Source: Litoditis marina
Taxonomy: Eukaryota; Nematoda; Chromadorea; Rhabditida; Rhabditidae
Reading direction: 5' to 3'
Length of the DNA: 64,000 bases
NCBI GenBank assembly: GCA_964036275.1
Contig: OZ038437.1
Location: forward strand, 2,484,501 to 2,548,500
The number at the start of each line of letters is the position of its first letter. Within the stretch, counting starts at the first letter, position 1. The notes under the pieces are model-generated. The model made no database searches. It was not told the DNA's origin and saw nothing but the letters and a program-made list of their open reading frames with translations. The position numbers were made by a program, and so were the translations under genes. Of the stretch, positions 34,954-48,500 are shown piece by piece.

Positions 34954-36504
34954 TTACTTTTTCTGAGTTGTTTTCTTATTCACCTGTTCTACCTCTTCCT
35001 CTGGCTCATTGTCAGTTCTGTCGTTGTTTTCTAGTAAAGGTGGTTCATTTATCTCATCTTCAACTGGTTCTGGTTCGTCTTGTTCTACTAGTGCAAACGG
35101 TTGGTCAGGTAAGGTGGCGAGTGCTCGATGTTCCTCTCCATTTTCCAGTTCTGTGTTGAAGTTCTCCTTGTGCTCTGTGCTCTCTGGGTCAGTTATATCA
35201 TTGACGCTTTTCCGATAGACGTGTTCGATCACATTGAAAATTTTCTCCTCCTCACCACTCAGAACATCCATAACCTCAAGGGATATCTGAAAAATTATGG
35301 TTGTCCATTCGCGATTAGGTGTACAGGTGATTTTCCACGTGCTTAGATATATGGATGGGTGTGTGTGTGTGGCAAAAAATAAATAAGAGAAAGTTCAGAA
35401 CAATTCGAAGAATTCGAAGTAGTCGTAACCGCAACTAATGGGAAACACAGACGTGAGCAAGCGAAAAATGTCAGAAGCAGTCTTCAAAAAACTTTCTCCG
35501 GATCGGGTTTCGACAACGTAACGTGAGAGAAACCTACAGTACACTTCAGTGTAACAATAGTTTTTTAATCAACTGGTCACTGATGTACAAACACTCACCT
35601 CTTCTGGTATCTCCAAAACCTGATGAACTATGTCAAGAAGATAGCCCGTGCTTTCAAATACATCGGATACATCGAACTCCGCCGAAATCATATCAGGCCT
35701 GCAATGCATGGCAAGTAAAGTTAGTTATGCACGTTACTAATAATAGTGTTCCTCATAGTTTTATCGCCCTCCATAGCATTCGTAAGATGCCCGGTTGAAT
35801 TCACCTGATTTGTGAGTTAGTCACGGTACAAAGGTGTTAAAACTGCCAAGTCAACCTAATTTGTGAACCATTTTTGATCTCATACTATTTCTGGTTTCTT
35901 GTACACGTCACGGTTCTATCGAGCAACATCGTGTCAATAAGTGCATGCGAATTTCACATAGAAATACGCGCAACTCACATAAAATGGCATTGTTGATAAC
36001 CGAAGTAATTTTCCAATCTTTTTTAAAACCGCATTCAACTCAAACCGAAACCGTATTGAGATGTCGCGAATGTTTAGCACTAACTTCGTTGTGAGCTTGA
36101 GCAACACTGTCGTCACGCAGGAATGACCGTCTCACTGAGTACATACTTAGAAGGTTGTTAGCAAATACACTGATGTCCATGATGTAATACGAGAAAAAAT
36201 AAACTGAGAAACTGAGCTAATAAACACATCAGATCTCTTACATAATTTGGTGCATCAGGCCATTCAATGCAACTCCGTTCTTCCAGCTCTCGGAAAAGTC
36301 TTTGATTTTAACATCTGGCAACTCTTCTGTCATAGTCTGACACCATCGTAACACTTCTAGCCTTTGATTGACTTCAGTGGGCTTTTCTGCACTGTCAGGC
36401 TCATCCCCATCTTCCTCATCTTTCCTTACGTTATCGTCTTCGTTTGGATGTTCCACATCACTGAATTCAAAATTGAAGTACTTTGGGGTACATAAGCGAG
36501 TCAT
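34954..36504 (-). CDS. single calponin-homology (CH) domain protein with acidic tail
   Basis: Exons on the minus strand: 36504-36242 (ATG), 35698-35599 and 35286-34954 (stop), about 231 residues. An acidic N-terminus (NEDDNVRKDEEDGDEPDS) leads into a type-2-like CH domain: VLRWCQTMTEELPDVKIKDF, SESWKNGVALNGLMHQIM, PDMISAEFDV, and IFNVIEHVYRKS as the last helix. The C-terminus is Glu-rich (EEEVEQVNKKTTQKK). CH domains of this kind are found in actin-binding and scaffold proteins; the partner here is unknown. The last exon also has a usable donor (GAACAG|GTGAAT at 34984), which would remove the stop and could join it to the RBR gene downstream; no joining exon was found. A close copy of exon 1 lies at 63.5 kb on the plus strand. 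Confidence 0.75.
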
Positions 36505-36650
36505 TGTCAATCACAGAGGTAAATGAGTCGAATTTTAGTCTGAACTGTCACACATCAATCAGGTTTCGAACTTGTTCCGGCTTTCTTGGTGTATATCGAA
36601 TTTGAGTTCACGCAATCTCAATATAGTACGCTGAAATTTAACAACTGGGA

Positions 36651-38588
36651 TCAAACAGACGATTCATTGGAGTTGCTGTCATCAAGTATTTGTTGCGTCC
36701 ATTCACGTTCATCATCAGATATTTCGTGATCTCCTTCAGGCTTTCCTTCGTTGCTGTCAGTTGACCGATTCTCTGTTCTGGACGTTTGAAGATCTCTCAA
36801 ACACTCAGCGAGAAGAGACAGCTATAAATACATTGGCAACATCGATGTTTAAACATTAGTGTATATACAGAATTTCGGTATCAAACACTGAGAAAAAAAC
36901 TAATCTGCGCAACGCTTTGCGCTGCGTTCGCATTACTCACAGAAACCTGTATGAGGTTGGATATTGGACAGATTACCATCCTCTCACACTGTTTTTGATG
37001 AGAAAAACGTTGTATTTTAATAAATTTGATAACTTCCTCAGAAATGTTAGAAAATTTTCATATTTATGTTTAATGTTCAGCGTCAATGTTATTAATTGAT
37101 ATTTATTATCCTCTTCAATAATTGATAGAATCCTCTTCGCACTTGTCCCATTGAAGTGCTCTACTGTAATTGGCCATACAATTTAGCGCCTTGAGCAACC
37201 AACGATAGCCCAACAGCCGAACGCAGAGAAAAATAACAGACACGAGTCAAACAACTGCGCGCTAAAATGTTTTGTTAATTCAGAAGAATCTAAAATAATT
37301 TTGAAGTACCATTTAAAAACACATATAATACAGATTTTTCTGATCAGAGATTCACTCACCACGTGGGTTTCCGGGTCTTCCTTTGTAACACGAGTCGGTC
37401 GCTTCTCTTTCTCCATTTCCGCTAACGACCGGCGAGCCAATTCCAGGTCTTCCATCCCACAATGTGCACGAACCTCTCTAGCAAACGCGAAAATACGGTC
37501 GTGATCGCCTCTAACCATGCGTAGGACCGTAATTTTGTGCTGCAAATAAGCCGTTCAAACGGATTCGAGTGGTACGTTTCATACTACAATAGAAAAGAAC
37601 AGATTTATTCGCGATTCAACACGTGACTTACACATTGTTGGATGTGGCACTCCGATTGGAGAAATGAAAGAAGAAAAGTTTAGATGGTGAAAAGGGTATT
37701 GTGACCCTGTTATGCGCCCATAATGATTAATGCCTTATAAGATAAAACGATGATTGTACCTGTTTTTGTAGGAAAAGAGTATTCAGGAATCATTTCCGGA
37801 AAAATCTTGCTATTTTATGTTTACAATACATTATTGGTTTTCCTACGGTACTACGTTGTACGAAACGCTGGAAAGTGTTGAGCCAACTAGAACATAATTG
37901 TCATTCTCCGACAGAGTGGTGACTGCTCTACATAATGTTGTTACTTAGCAGAACAGCTGTTTTGGCGCGCGTAGGCAGTTACAGTGATAATTTTCCGTGA
38001 ACTGGTTTGGTATTCGGTTGAATATAAACTATAGTAGAGTTCTGCTTGATTTATGATTCAAAAGTTACAGGTGACCTTCGATTCGTTTACCTTGAACTCA
38101 AACATCTGCTCCAACACGTTCAATGCATCGTTTATAGTGTCCTCACTGTCTTCAGGTTGAACACGGTGAACGTCGATGAATTCCGGACTGAACGAACATG
38201 CACTCATTAGTTCCAACTTGTGAACAAAAGTAGTTATTGTAAAAAACCTTTCTGTCTCGGTTTTGTATTTTATTCTTAGTAAGAAGTTCAAAAGCGAGTT
38301 CAAATCACGAGGTTCTGTGACTGAGTAGTTGTATACTGTGCAGTATGCAAAATTGCATTTGGGCCTTGTTCGCTAGCTCGACCGAGATTCATGTAGCACG
38401 TTACTCGTAAATGAACATGAAAATCGATTGAAGTTTCGATTGACTCACTTAATAGAATGAACCAGGGCGGTTACTGCCAAACCATCCTTCCAACTTTCCG
38501 TGAAATCAGAAATATCAACTTTTGGATATCCGGCGGTCTGTCGACGACACCATTGAAGCACATCGTGCTCAATGTTGGTTTTGGACAT
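36651..38588 (-). CDS. single CH-domain protein, about 195 residues
   Basis: Exons on the minus strand: 38588-38449 ([20 protein letters not shown]), 38187-38091 ([20 protein letters not shown]), 37539-37360 ([19 protein letters not shown]) and 36821-36651 (stop). All junctions are in phase (2, 0, 0). The first three exons make one CH domain with the core [19 protein letters not shown]. The rest is charged and probably disordered ([20 protein letters not shown]). A TTTTAG acceptor lies about 22 bases before the ATG, compatible with spliced-leader addition or a 5' UTR intron. The gene lies tandem to, and upstream of, the CH gene at 36.5 kb; exon phases match that gene and the three-CH gene, so all are duplicates of one module. 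Confidence 0.75.
37585..37830 (+). repeat. segment shared with the inside of the 58-kb element
   Basis: TTCGCGATTCAACACGTGACTT, GTGGCACT, TATTGTGACCCTGTTA and TGATTGTACCTGTTTTTGTAG (parts) occur in the same order at 58193-58370. It is intronic in the CH gene and may be a partial copy of that transposon. Confidence 0.6.
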
Positions 38589-39568
38589 TGAGAAAATTGA
38601 TTCACACTAAAAGTTCCAGATATTTTTACTGACTGAGCAGAATTGTGATTCGGAACATTAACATTTTTCCCCACCTTGCACACTATAAGGTGTTTGATTT
38701 TGGGCTTGTAAATTTAACCGACAACTACTCTCTAACACCGGAACACAATTTTTCGTATCCAAAGATTTTCACTTTATTCGAACAAACCTGTCCCAAACAT
38801 TTGCTTCAGAAAAGGTGTTCGCTAAAAATGACGGATCGAAACAACATCGTGCAACAACATCTATTGTGCAACCTTACATGGAGGTCCCGTTTTCGATTCG
38901 AGCTACTTTCTCTGAGTTAGCAATCTTTTTGCTAATAAATTACGTTCCGAAACTGGAAAATGTGCCCAATGGTCAAAGTTTTGGAACAACTGGTAGACTA
39001 GCTCATACAGTAAGTGACTTAGTCGATGCGAAGCCGACTGACCGCAAGCGTTCACCTATCAGTCCCAGATGTGGCGTTTTTATTAGAAAAAAAAAACACA
39101 TTTCGTTCGTACGCCAAACTTGCGAGACAGTTACAACTGATCTGTTAGCAGTTATCGAACGTTCTTAATAAACTGTAGAATGGACAGGCTATTTCAGAAA
39201 AAAACACAAAGATAATGTAGAGATAGATAGCGCTTGAAACGCGTGATACGCTTGAAACGGTACAGTACACGCCCATGTTTAGACATTGGTTTTATTGCAG
39301 CGTTCACGGACATATAATATTTGGAACATAGATAAACTGAAACAACAATAGCAGACAGAATGAATGACTGACACACTACTGTAAAAACTCAAAAAAAAAC
39401 TTATCGACAATTGTCGTTGTCACATGCTCTTCACATTCACATTGGAGTGTATTGATCTTTGTCTGTAAAGATGTGAAAAAGATCTGAAAGGAATTTTTAG
39501 TGAGTCCCAAAACCACGATCGAGTTGATTTTATGTACCTTTTGCGCTGTCTAATGAGTCGATTTGATT
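38589..39568. other. intergenic between two minus-strand CH genes
   Basis: A plus-strand open frame at 38815-39168 (117 residues) has no family pattern, and I do not call it a gene. Nothing else is evident, although the promoter of the 38.6-kb CH gene should be here. Confidence 0.4.
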
Positions 39569-42500
39569 CTAATTCGCATAGAGTGTTAGTAGATCTTCGG
39601 AACAACAGGTTTGTACACACATATTAAAGTCAAACAAGTCTACAAACTGAACGATTGTAAATGTGGACTGTTCTCAATGAAAAGTCACACATTAACTTAT
39701 GCTTACCATTGGAACTTTTTCTTGATTCGGCCCTGACTTTATTCTTCTCACTTTCGTCGAATTTTTCTTGATCGGAGTTCAGTAGACATTTTCTGCCACA
39801 GTCCTCTTGACACTTTTGAGTATGGGGGTCCAGTTCGTGACTATTGAATATATTTAGTACACATGAATCAATCTGTAGGCAATAACTGATTAAATATGCA
39901 AAGGATTAGGAATTCCACTGGTCCAATTCCAATTCCACAGTATGAAACAGGCCTTAGCAACTTATGATTCTTTCGAGATTAATACATTCCTCAACGCTCG
40001 AATGTGAAAACGACAATCATCTTTTTAGACCTGGCACCGTAGCAAACTCATGCAAATTGTGAGCTAAACCTGATCGAGAACCTGGTCACATTCTGGCCAC
40101 ATAGTTTCCAAATTTATATGTATAATCATATTGCAAGTGGGCCAAACCTGGGCCAGGTGGTGAGCAGAAAGTTTAGCTCAAAGGTGACCTTTTCACGAGT
40201 TTGCTACGGTGCCAGAGTGCCCCGAAGGCACGAGTGCCATTCATGTTTTTTTACGGTCGTGTTTCATTTTTGTATCGAGGCGTTAGTTGAGAACGCAAGA
40301 AAAAATACTAGACTATTGCTATGTTCTTCTTATTTGCGCATTTTCACTAAAACGTGAGATGTATAGGTTTTTCAAACGGCGAGCACAACAAAAGTCTTAG
40401 TAGAAAAAAACTGTATCGTTCTATTTTTTCGGCATGAAAATAACTGAAACTTCCCGAGTTACCTGCAAAAATGATTGTACTCCACGTTTGGTTGCCGACA
40501 GATGTAGCACTGCGTCGCTCCACAGATGCACTGCATGTTGTTGCAACCACCATCCTGTATACGCAATGGCTTTAAGAGAAAAATATTACAAATGAATGTT
40601 ATCAGAGAGTTTTCTTTTGTTCCAGTGTTACGAATTGTTCCATTATCATTTAGGGTATCGGTTTCACAGAAACTAGACATTCTGGCTGCAAAAATATACT
40701 GTTTCACTTATGGTTTGTAATTAACACAATAACTTATTGAAAGATTTTCCAATAAATCGTAAAAATCAGCAGAAAACACCACAGTACGAAAACTTTCCAA
40801 ACATTTACTCGCCAGAAGTCTACATTAATACTTCAACTGTAAAACTGTTAACGTGGTACAAACGTAAGAAACATATCATAACAACTCTCATTCATTCTTT
40901 TTTTATCTAGTGCATTGTTATCTGGATTAAACATGGGAAAAATGACAGACTCACCTTACAAAAATAGATTTTGCACCGGTGACATGTTCGTATGAGTGCC
41001 ATGGTGAGCTCATCCTCTCTGAAATACAGCTTTAATAAACACAGGACACTGCGTTCAGTTTCCAATGTTTCCGTTTATTTTTTATGAAAACTGACTGAAA
41101 TATTAGTCTAAAAAGTCTTGAACACGTTTACCTATAAAAAAGATAGTGTTGAGATTTGTTTGCTCTCAATAGTTAATGATTTGAACGAATGACTCTCATT
41201 GCTCCTTATTTCAGAAATAAATTCTTGTTTAAAAGATCACTGATCTTAACATTTCGTCGAGTGAACAGGTTCTACTCAATCGCATTTTTTTTTACAGACA
41301 TTAGGCTTGCTCAAACTTTGGATAGTAAAATGGTTATTCCTTTTTAGAAAACAGAAACATAGTTAAATGATATAACTATGAAGTTCCTATTCGTTGATCC
41401 CAAACAAAAAGTACAGACATTTAAATATAATAAAATTTGTATTCTAACTCGTCTTTTGAGATGTTTTCCTTCGGGGCGAATTCCCCGCAGTGTCGTTCCA
41501 CTTTGTCAACTTCATCGATGATGCGCTCGCTGAAACGCTGGTAAATGTAATTCAAATACATGTTTTGAGAACCGAAGAGTGTTAAAAGAAGCCAGGTATT
41601 TTTCAATTACAGCTGTGCCTTGATGTCACACGTAGAGTCTCTATCAGTATTGGGAAGAGCTCAGTTTTGAATCTGAAATTGAAAACACAAGAGCGAAATC
41701 AAGTTATCGTATGCGAATTGATTGTATGTGATTCTCCAACGGAATGTAAGTTAGTTGTACCCTGGTAATGCTCATCAGATTTTATTTTTTTAGAACTCAT
41801 AGTGAGATGGTCAATAAGTCTTATTGCCTCGATTTTATAGTTCTCGGATGAGTCCAACTTATGACCCAACCCTCTGAGAAACCACCAAAATTGTCTTGAA
41901 TCAGGGTTGAAACTATTTTGGGTGGCACCTATCACTAAGCACATAATTTTCTGATGCCATAATGAGTTAGTTCTTGGTACTCTTCATTTACCTTGGTTGG
42001 TTTTCTCGGCAACCTTCCACCTGAGGATTCAAGTCACCTTCACAGTTTAACTGGAACACGCATTAGAATAGTAGGAACTTTCAAACACCATATTTTACAG
42101 TATTTTCATTGAGATGAACTTTTGCCGTGTCTTATAAAAAGGTCACCTTTGAGCTGAACTGTCGCACCACCACTCAGCCTGGACTTGAACATATAAGAGG
42201 TTGGCAACTATGTGTAACAAAGTTTGTTTTAGGTTCTCAATCAGGAATGGGAGAAATCACACTGTGCTACGGTGGCGCTTATTCTTTGCAAATATTTCAA
42301 CATACATCATTAGACTCGAATGCTTATAGGGTTCACAAGTTCACATGAATAAAATAATCAATATGTTAAGTTCATATGAGTGTATGCTCACTTTTCCGAG
42401 CAGGTTGGGTCAGCGTTTGAGCGTGCACCTTGCACCTGTGGTACGCGAGTTCGTATCATTCACCAACCTTGAGACCTCCAATGTCCTGAGCAACTGGTTT

Positions 42501-45500
42501 TGGTTCTCCGTAAATTCGAGTGTAGTGTTTGTAGAGTGATTCAATGAGAGGGTAAATCGCCTCTTTATTTCCGTTTCCCATCTGATACGGCTCGATATTA
42601 GTCTGAAATGAGATAATCTACCAGACAAGAAGGCAGAACAGTTTTTTCATGGAGCGAAGTTTGAATTCAAATTTTCAGTGAGTGGATTAGGTGGGTTAAA
42701 AACATCATAAAAGAACTTGCGAACAAATTTTCGTTCGAATTTTGTTTCAAAGCAGTGTATCAGTCAAACTCATATATTTATTTTACAATGTACACATTGT
42801 AGTATTAGGTATGAATAAAATGAAATTTGCGTAAAACAAATTTCGGGAAACTCACCCGTAGTTGAGTGTTATCAAAAGAGTGCACTTAGATTCTGACGAG
42901 ATCTCTTTGTTTGGTGAAATAATCAAGGTGGATGTCTTGAAAATTGCTGAGAAATATCACCTCAATTCCAAACACCTGAGGCACCAATTCTAATGCGTCC
43001 CTTATGCGCTCCCAACCCTCTTGCTTCAATAAATTGTCCTTGGCAATAAATTCAGGTCTGCAAATACACTTTTAATTTAAGACTAGCAAACATATGAATA
43101 TTAATGAGTAACGAAACTAGCCTTAGTGAATGAATCAAAGCGTTCAGAGCAAGTCCATCCTTCCAACAGCTTGTAAAGTTCCCAATGTTGACGTTTTCGT
43201 AGCCATTTGTCTGCTTCTGACACCACATGAGTACAGGTTTTTCTACCTCTGTTACCTGATTGGCATCCTGTGAAAATGAGAGAACAGAATACAGAAGACC
43301 AAAAAAAAACGGTTGAAGACTAAGAAAGCGGAATACGTTTGGAAAACGACTCACCTGTTTTATCACGGGTTCTGCAGCAACAACTGTCCTTGGTTTAATG
43401 TTTTCCAACTTTCCCTTCGCTCGAAGGAGGTTGTAAATTTGCTGCACAAAATCAAAGACACTTTCTTCCTTTCCTTCTTTGAAACAACAGTTGAAAAAGG
43501 TCAGAGGCTGCAAAAATACGGACGTTTTATTTTTTAGACGGGAGATCGTTGTTGAGCCTTGTAGATAGAACAGATAGTTGAGCTTTGTCATTACTCGGTG
43601 GTCTTTTGGAGGTGGTCTCATGTAAATTGTAGCAAAGCCGGTTTTTCTGCACAATTAGGGAATAGAATGGAACAATTCACAATCATGAACACACTGCCTT
43701 GGCTCATAAGAAACGTGCAACTTTAGATTTGTACAACTCGCAATATTTGAGTATGTACAGTGTGAGAAAACAAACAGATTGCTCTGTGTGACTATAAACT
43801 TTCTATATAGTCTTTTAACTCGAAACAATAAACATGACTTTCTTTTAAAAATACACAAACTGCATATTATAAAAGCCCTACGAGGTTTACCTTCAGGCCG
43901 AAAGCACGTTCGGCAGTTCCAATCAGTTCATCAATAACTTCATCTGTCAGCTTTCTGTCTAAATCAATGAACCCAGGCCTGGAATAGATGTTGAGTTCAA
44001 AAGTTATTCCGACCTTTAAAATCGAACAAATTTCCATGGAAATATACAGAGCTATAAAAAGTTTTCTCTAGAACAAAGCGAACAATGTAATAACAACAAA
44101 CATTCAAGTCTGACAGAACATTATTGTGGCCAAGACTTTTTTCCGCTCCATGCCACCTTATGTGAGAAGAAAGTGTGCTGTTCAATTGATTCTTGATTCG
44201 GCCCTTCACAGTATGCACTGTCATGATACGGAGTGAGTTGAATGGGCACATTGGTACAGCCTTTGGTCAAGCGTAATCGGAATGATATGATTTATGTCCG
44301 ACTGGAAAAGGATAACTAACAGTAAAGCGTGCATGAAAGTCACGAGTGCTCGCCCATCTCTCCAACTACTGCCGAAGTTCTCCACGAAAGTATAGTTGTA
44401 GCCGCTAGTCAACATCTGACACCAAGTTAAAATCTGAAAAAGAGTCATTCTAATCAAGATCAAATTGTTTGGTTCTGTTTTGAAAGTTTTCTAGAGTTGA
44501 AACTATCATTAGTTATAGTTCTCGCCATTCCTATCGAGACTTTGGCAGCGCGCCAATGAAACTCCGAATGAATATATTTCATAGAAATGAAAAGTTTATG
44601 AGGAGAATCTTCACCCACGTACAGTTACAAAGGTTAACTACCGCTCAGGAAAACTTTTACTGTTTTGAAAAACATCAACATGTGGAAAAGCCGCCTGAAA
44701 ATTTTGTTGGCACGTCGCCGAGGTCTCAGTGGGAACGATAGCAACTATACTATGAAGGCGCCAGTCACGCGGGAGACGGACTCAACGCGTATGCCGGTGG
44801 CATACTGTACTCGACACTTAATTATGCTCATTCACACTTGTTTTTATTTAAGAATAAAAAGTGTTTTGTATCGATGCCGTAACTGAAACGGCAAAGAGAG
44901 TGGTCGAACAAAACCAAGTCATGTGTAAACAGAAACTACTCTGGTAATTCACACTCTTAGTTTAAAACTGCAGTTCTAAAACTCATAATTTCGGACAACA
45001 AGAGAGTTTGCATTGAGGTGTTGGTTTATTGAGCAGAATGTGCGATAATGTTGGCTCATGTCACCACGGAAAGCTCTCGAATGTATTACCTCTTTCATTT
45101 CGCTCTCTTTCTGCAGTTTTTCTACAGCACGGAAAAGTTCCAGAAGAAAAAAGAAAATTGGATCGTTGTGGCCCCTTTGGAAATGTGTGATCATCTGAGC
45201 GTTATTCTGAAATGAAGACATGTTCTTCAGGCTTTCGATGATGAACACTACCCTTACCTGTCCAGTATTTTCAACACGATTTTTGCGCAATAGAAAAAAT
45301 AACTTACAGTACATTTTTTATGCCTCACCGTTTGAGCGGGTGGCGAACTCTAACCAAATATTGTTGTTTCAATATGATCACGGTGGTTTTTTATTTTCAT
45401 TCATTTTTATTTTACTGAGGACAGTAATAAGGTGAAGCAATATGAACGAGGTCAGTCACAGATTAAATTCCAGGTATAGTTCGAATTTTCCCAACTAAAA

Positions 45501-48500
45501 AACATAAAACAGTAATACTTACTTGTAAGTCGAATGCTCCGGATGCAACTTCCAAAGCGTTCTGAATGGTTCCGCCAACGTCTTGACCACAAGCAAATAT
45601 TTCGATATCAGGTCTGGATGAATGGAATAGTATGTCAGTAGAAGGATAACGCATTATTGGTCGGGTAACGCTGGCGAAATTGTGTAGAAACTTTTGAGTG
45701 CGCAGATATCTATTCTTCTCTTTCCTTCAACGAAAAAGGCTCTGAGTGCGTCTGCCGAAAAACTCATATCCGAGTACATTAAATATATTATGATTTCTTG
45801 TTTGTGAAAGCATTTTTACATCAGCTGTGCTGTATCATTTAAAGAAGATTATTGCATGTCTCTGGATCTATGTCATAAACATAGAAATATCAACCACGAA
45901 GTCTTCTCTAATGAAATTAAACCAAGATATCACCACATATTTAATATCTTGGATGATCACCGCCTCAAAAAGATGCTCAAGGAAAAATTATATATGAAAT
46001 ATGTATTTTGGTTTCTGATTGCAAACTGTACTCGATACATACTGAGAAGAAAGGGAGAAAAGTAGAGAGAGAGAAAAAGAGAGAGGGACAAAGCCAGAGA
46101 GAAAGAAAGAGAGAATGTAGATACGACTTCCTAGGGTATTACAGAAAACTGGGCTATACTTCTGTGAATACAATGTGTAGTTTCTGAGAACAGTAAGCTG
46201 CTCAGCAACAGATTTTTCCTCCAGTGATGGTACGTAACTTCTCCGAACGTTTGTTCTGGACCTTCAGAAATGGTCCATCAATTGGTTATGACTTGAATTA
46301 CCTCAACGCTCGGACAAGAGCGTGTAAAGCTCGACCGTCCATCCAGTCATCTGAGAAATTTGCGACCCTTATTCCGGAAGAACGTAATAGCTCTTGACAC
46401 CACGTGATGACTAGCGCCTTTCTCGTTTGCCATCGCTCGATCTGAATTGGAAAATGAAGAGACGATCGAAAAACTGCTAGTGAGATGGGTGTTCTACTTG
46501 GGTAAACTAAAATGTAAACCTTGCCAACATTGTGGACAAAGTGAACTTACAGTATCGGGCTCTTCCACGGGTTCTGGAGGCGTGGTGCTCACTGCTCCTC
46601 CTGTATAAAAGCCACATAAAAACAAAATACTGTGCTTGACAACTTGGAAGGGCAGGTGATCCGTGTCACAACAAAGAAGCCAAACTATCAAATGTTATAA
46701 AACTTCGTGAAAGTCTCTTTTCTTTCTTCATCGTTTATTCTCTTATCTTTCATAAGTACACCTTGCATCTTCTCGGGCTAACGTTCACTAGAAAGTTTCT
46801 ACTAGGAAAATCACTTTCAAGCTCATTAGTTTTTGTTGTAAGAAGTTAGAAGTCTCGATGTGATCTCACTCCAAATAATAAAGTCTTCACTTTGGTTAAT
46901 CAGTTACAATTGTTCGACTCTGAGTCGATCGCAAACATATATTGTGTGGAAGTTACTCCAGAAAAACAACTGAGTGTGCTCACCGACTGTCTCTGCAAAT
47001 GACGCAGGTGAACAAGAACGGTGCGGATCCGGTCGCTGGAGGATAGCGTTCAGCAATTCCTCCAGGTTTAGTGATTTGTAACGTATGCTCAGCCGACAGC
47101 CGTCAGGAAAAGTGACGCTGGGATGGTAGTTTTGTTTATTATGCTCGGTGAATTTTTCCCCGAACCGACTCTTCTCAAACTAGAATCGAACCAATTCTTT
47201 CTGAACCAGTTGGTTCGTCGAGTAATTTATGCTGAAATTGGTGAACTGCGCAACGTTTGGTTTGGTCTCGGTTTGCGTACGCAAACGGTTCGGTTTTCCA
47301 CCGAACCAACTGGTTCGAGAAGAATCGCTGTGATTTTGGTTCGGGAAGAGTCAGTTTGGTAACAAATTAGTTTCACTGTTTAGCGCCAGCCCGCCCTCTA
47401 TTCTTTTCCGGTTGAATTCGATAACTTTTCTATTGACTTTAAAATGTAATGCACCATTGAGGTGGCGTTGGCACCCAGACGCGACTAGTCACTGTCATAC
47501 GTACTCAGAGCGTCTACGGCGCTCCACGTCCAAACTAGTGGTTTACCAAAGCCACGCCGCGAGCGCCCGCAACCACGCCCGGTTTGAAGTGTGTGTGGTG
47601 CACGCGTCTGCAGCTCGTTCGTCTCTCAGTTGGAGTCTCAAAATTTTCGACTAACAAATGAACTGCATTCTCTCTGTTCTCGATATAATTTTCTGTCTAA
47701 TTCAAACTGAGTCGATTTGCAGTTTTTCACTGTTCACGGGCTTTCAACGTGCTAAAGTTTGATAACAAAACCGATACAACTACTACAACTATGCAGTCTG
47801 TACGTGCAGAAAATCGTGGAGGGCCGCGGGCAACCGCACGTTAAAGCAATAATCAGGGGCACCGGACTTATACCATACGCCCCGGCGCAGACATCCGCAG
47901 ACGCTCGATGTGTGGTTGACATTGTAGCCATCAGTTCTCGCTCTTGCTATGTGGGACTGCGAAAAACACTGGCAACCTCTCGTACTTTCCCTTTACTCAC
48001 GTTTTTCTCACTCAATAAACTTCAGAGCCATTATGAAACCTTTAAAGCCATTATAAACCCATTATGAAAAGTTTGTTTGTCTTCACACTCATAACGGTTT
48101 CGCACAAACCCACGATCACCACGTGGGCTTCTTATTTATTGAGAAAACAAAACTCTTAGTTTAGTGAAAACACTCTCTTAATTCACTCAAGAAAAAAGAA
48201 ACGTTATCGATGTTCAATTGTGAGCAAGCGTATATAAGAACCTAGTCTGGTTTGACAACTGTTGTTTTGTTGTGCAACACTTTTTTGATAACAACACGCC
48301 AGCAAACGTTCAGATTTGAACAAAAAATCTCAACCACACACAGAGAAAGGTGAGAGGTATTAGATTATGAGTACAGTTTTGACAGTTATGAGTTTTGATC
48401 ACATTACGCTCTCGTGGGTAGAGTTGAAACAAACTTCCCAAAAGTTGTCTATTACATTTTTTTCCCACAGAAATCAACGTACTTCAGACAACCAAGATGA

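Noticed and set aside
38815..39168. 117-residue plus-strand frame
   Set aside because: No family pattern, no splice context and atypical composition.
42870..42961. Read-through of CH3 ([15 protein letters not shown]) instead of splicing at 42961
   Set aside because: It resembles a CH ending but meets a stop. Splicing to 42602 gives the same last-helix pattern as the other four CH modules.
43583..43634. Possible extra exon ([13 protein letters not shown]) in the CH-RBR gene
   Set aside because: Its phase conflicts on one side. Skipping it joins CH2 exons 43978-43891 and 43507-43355 in phase with the expected CH pattern.
47759..48067. 102-residue plus-strand frame
   Set aside because: No recognisable domain, and it lies in the repeat-bearing first intron region of the CH-RBR gene.
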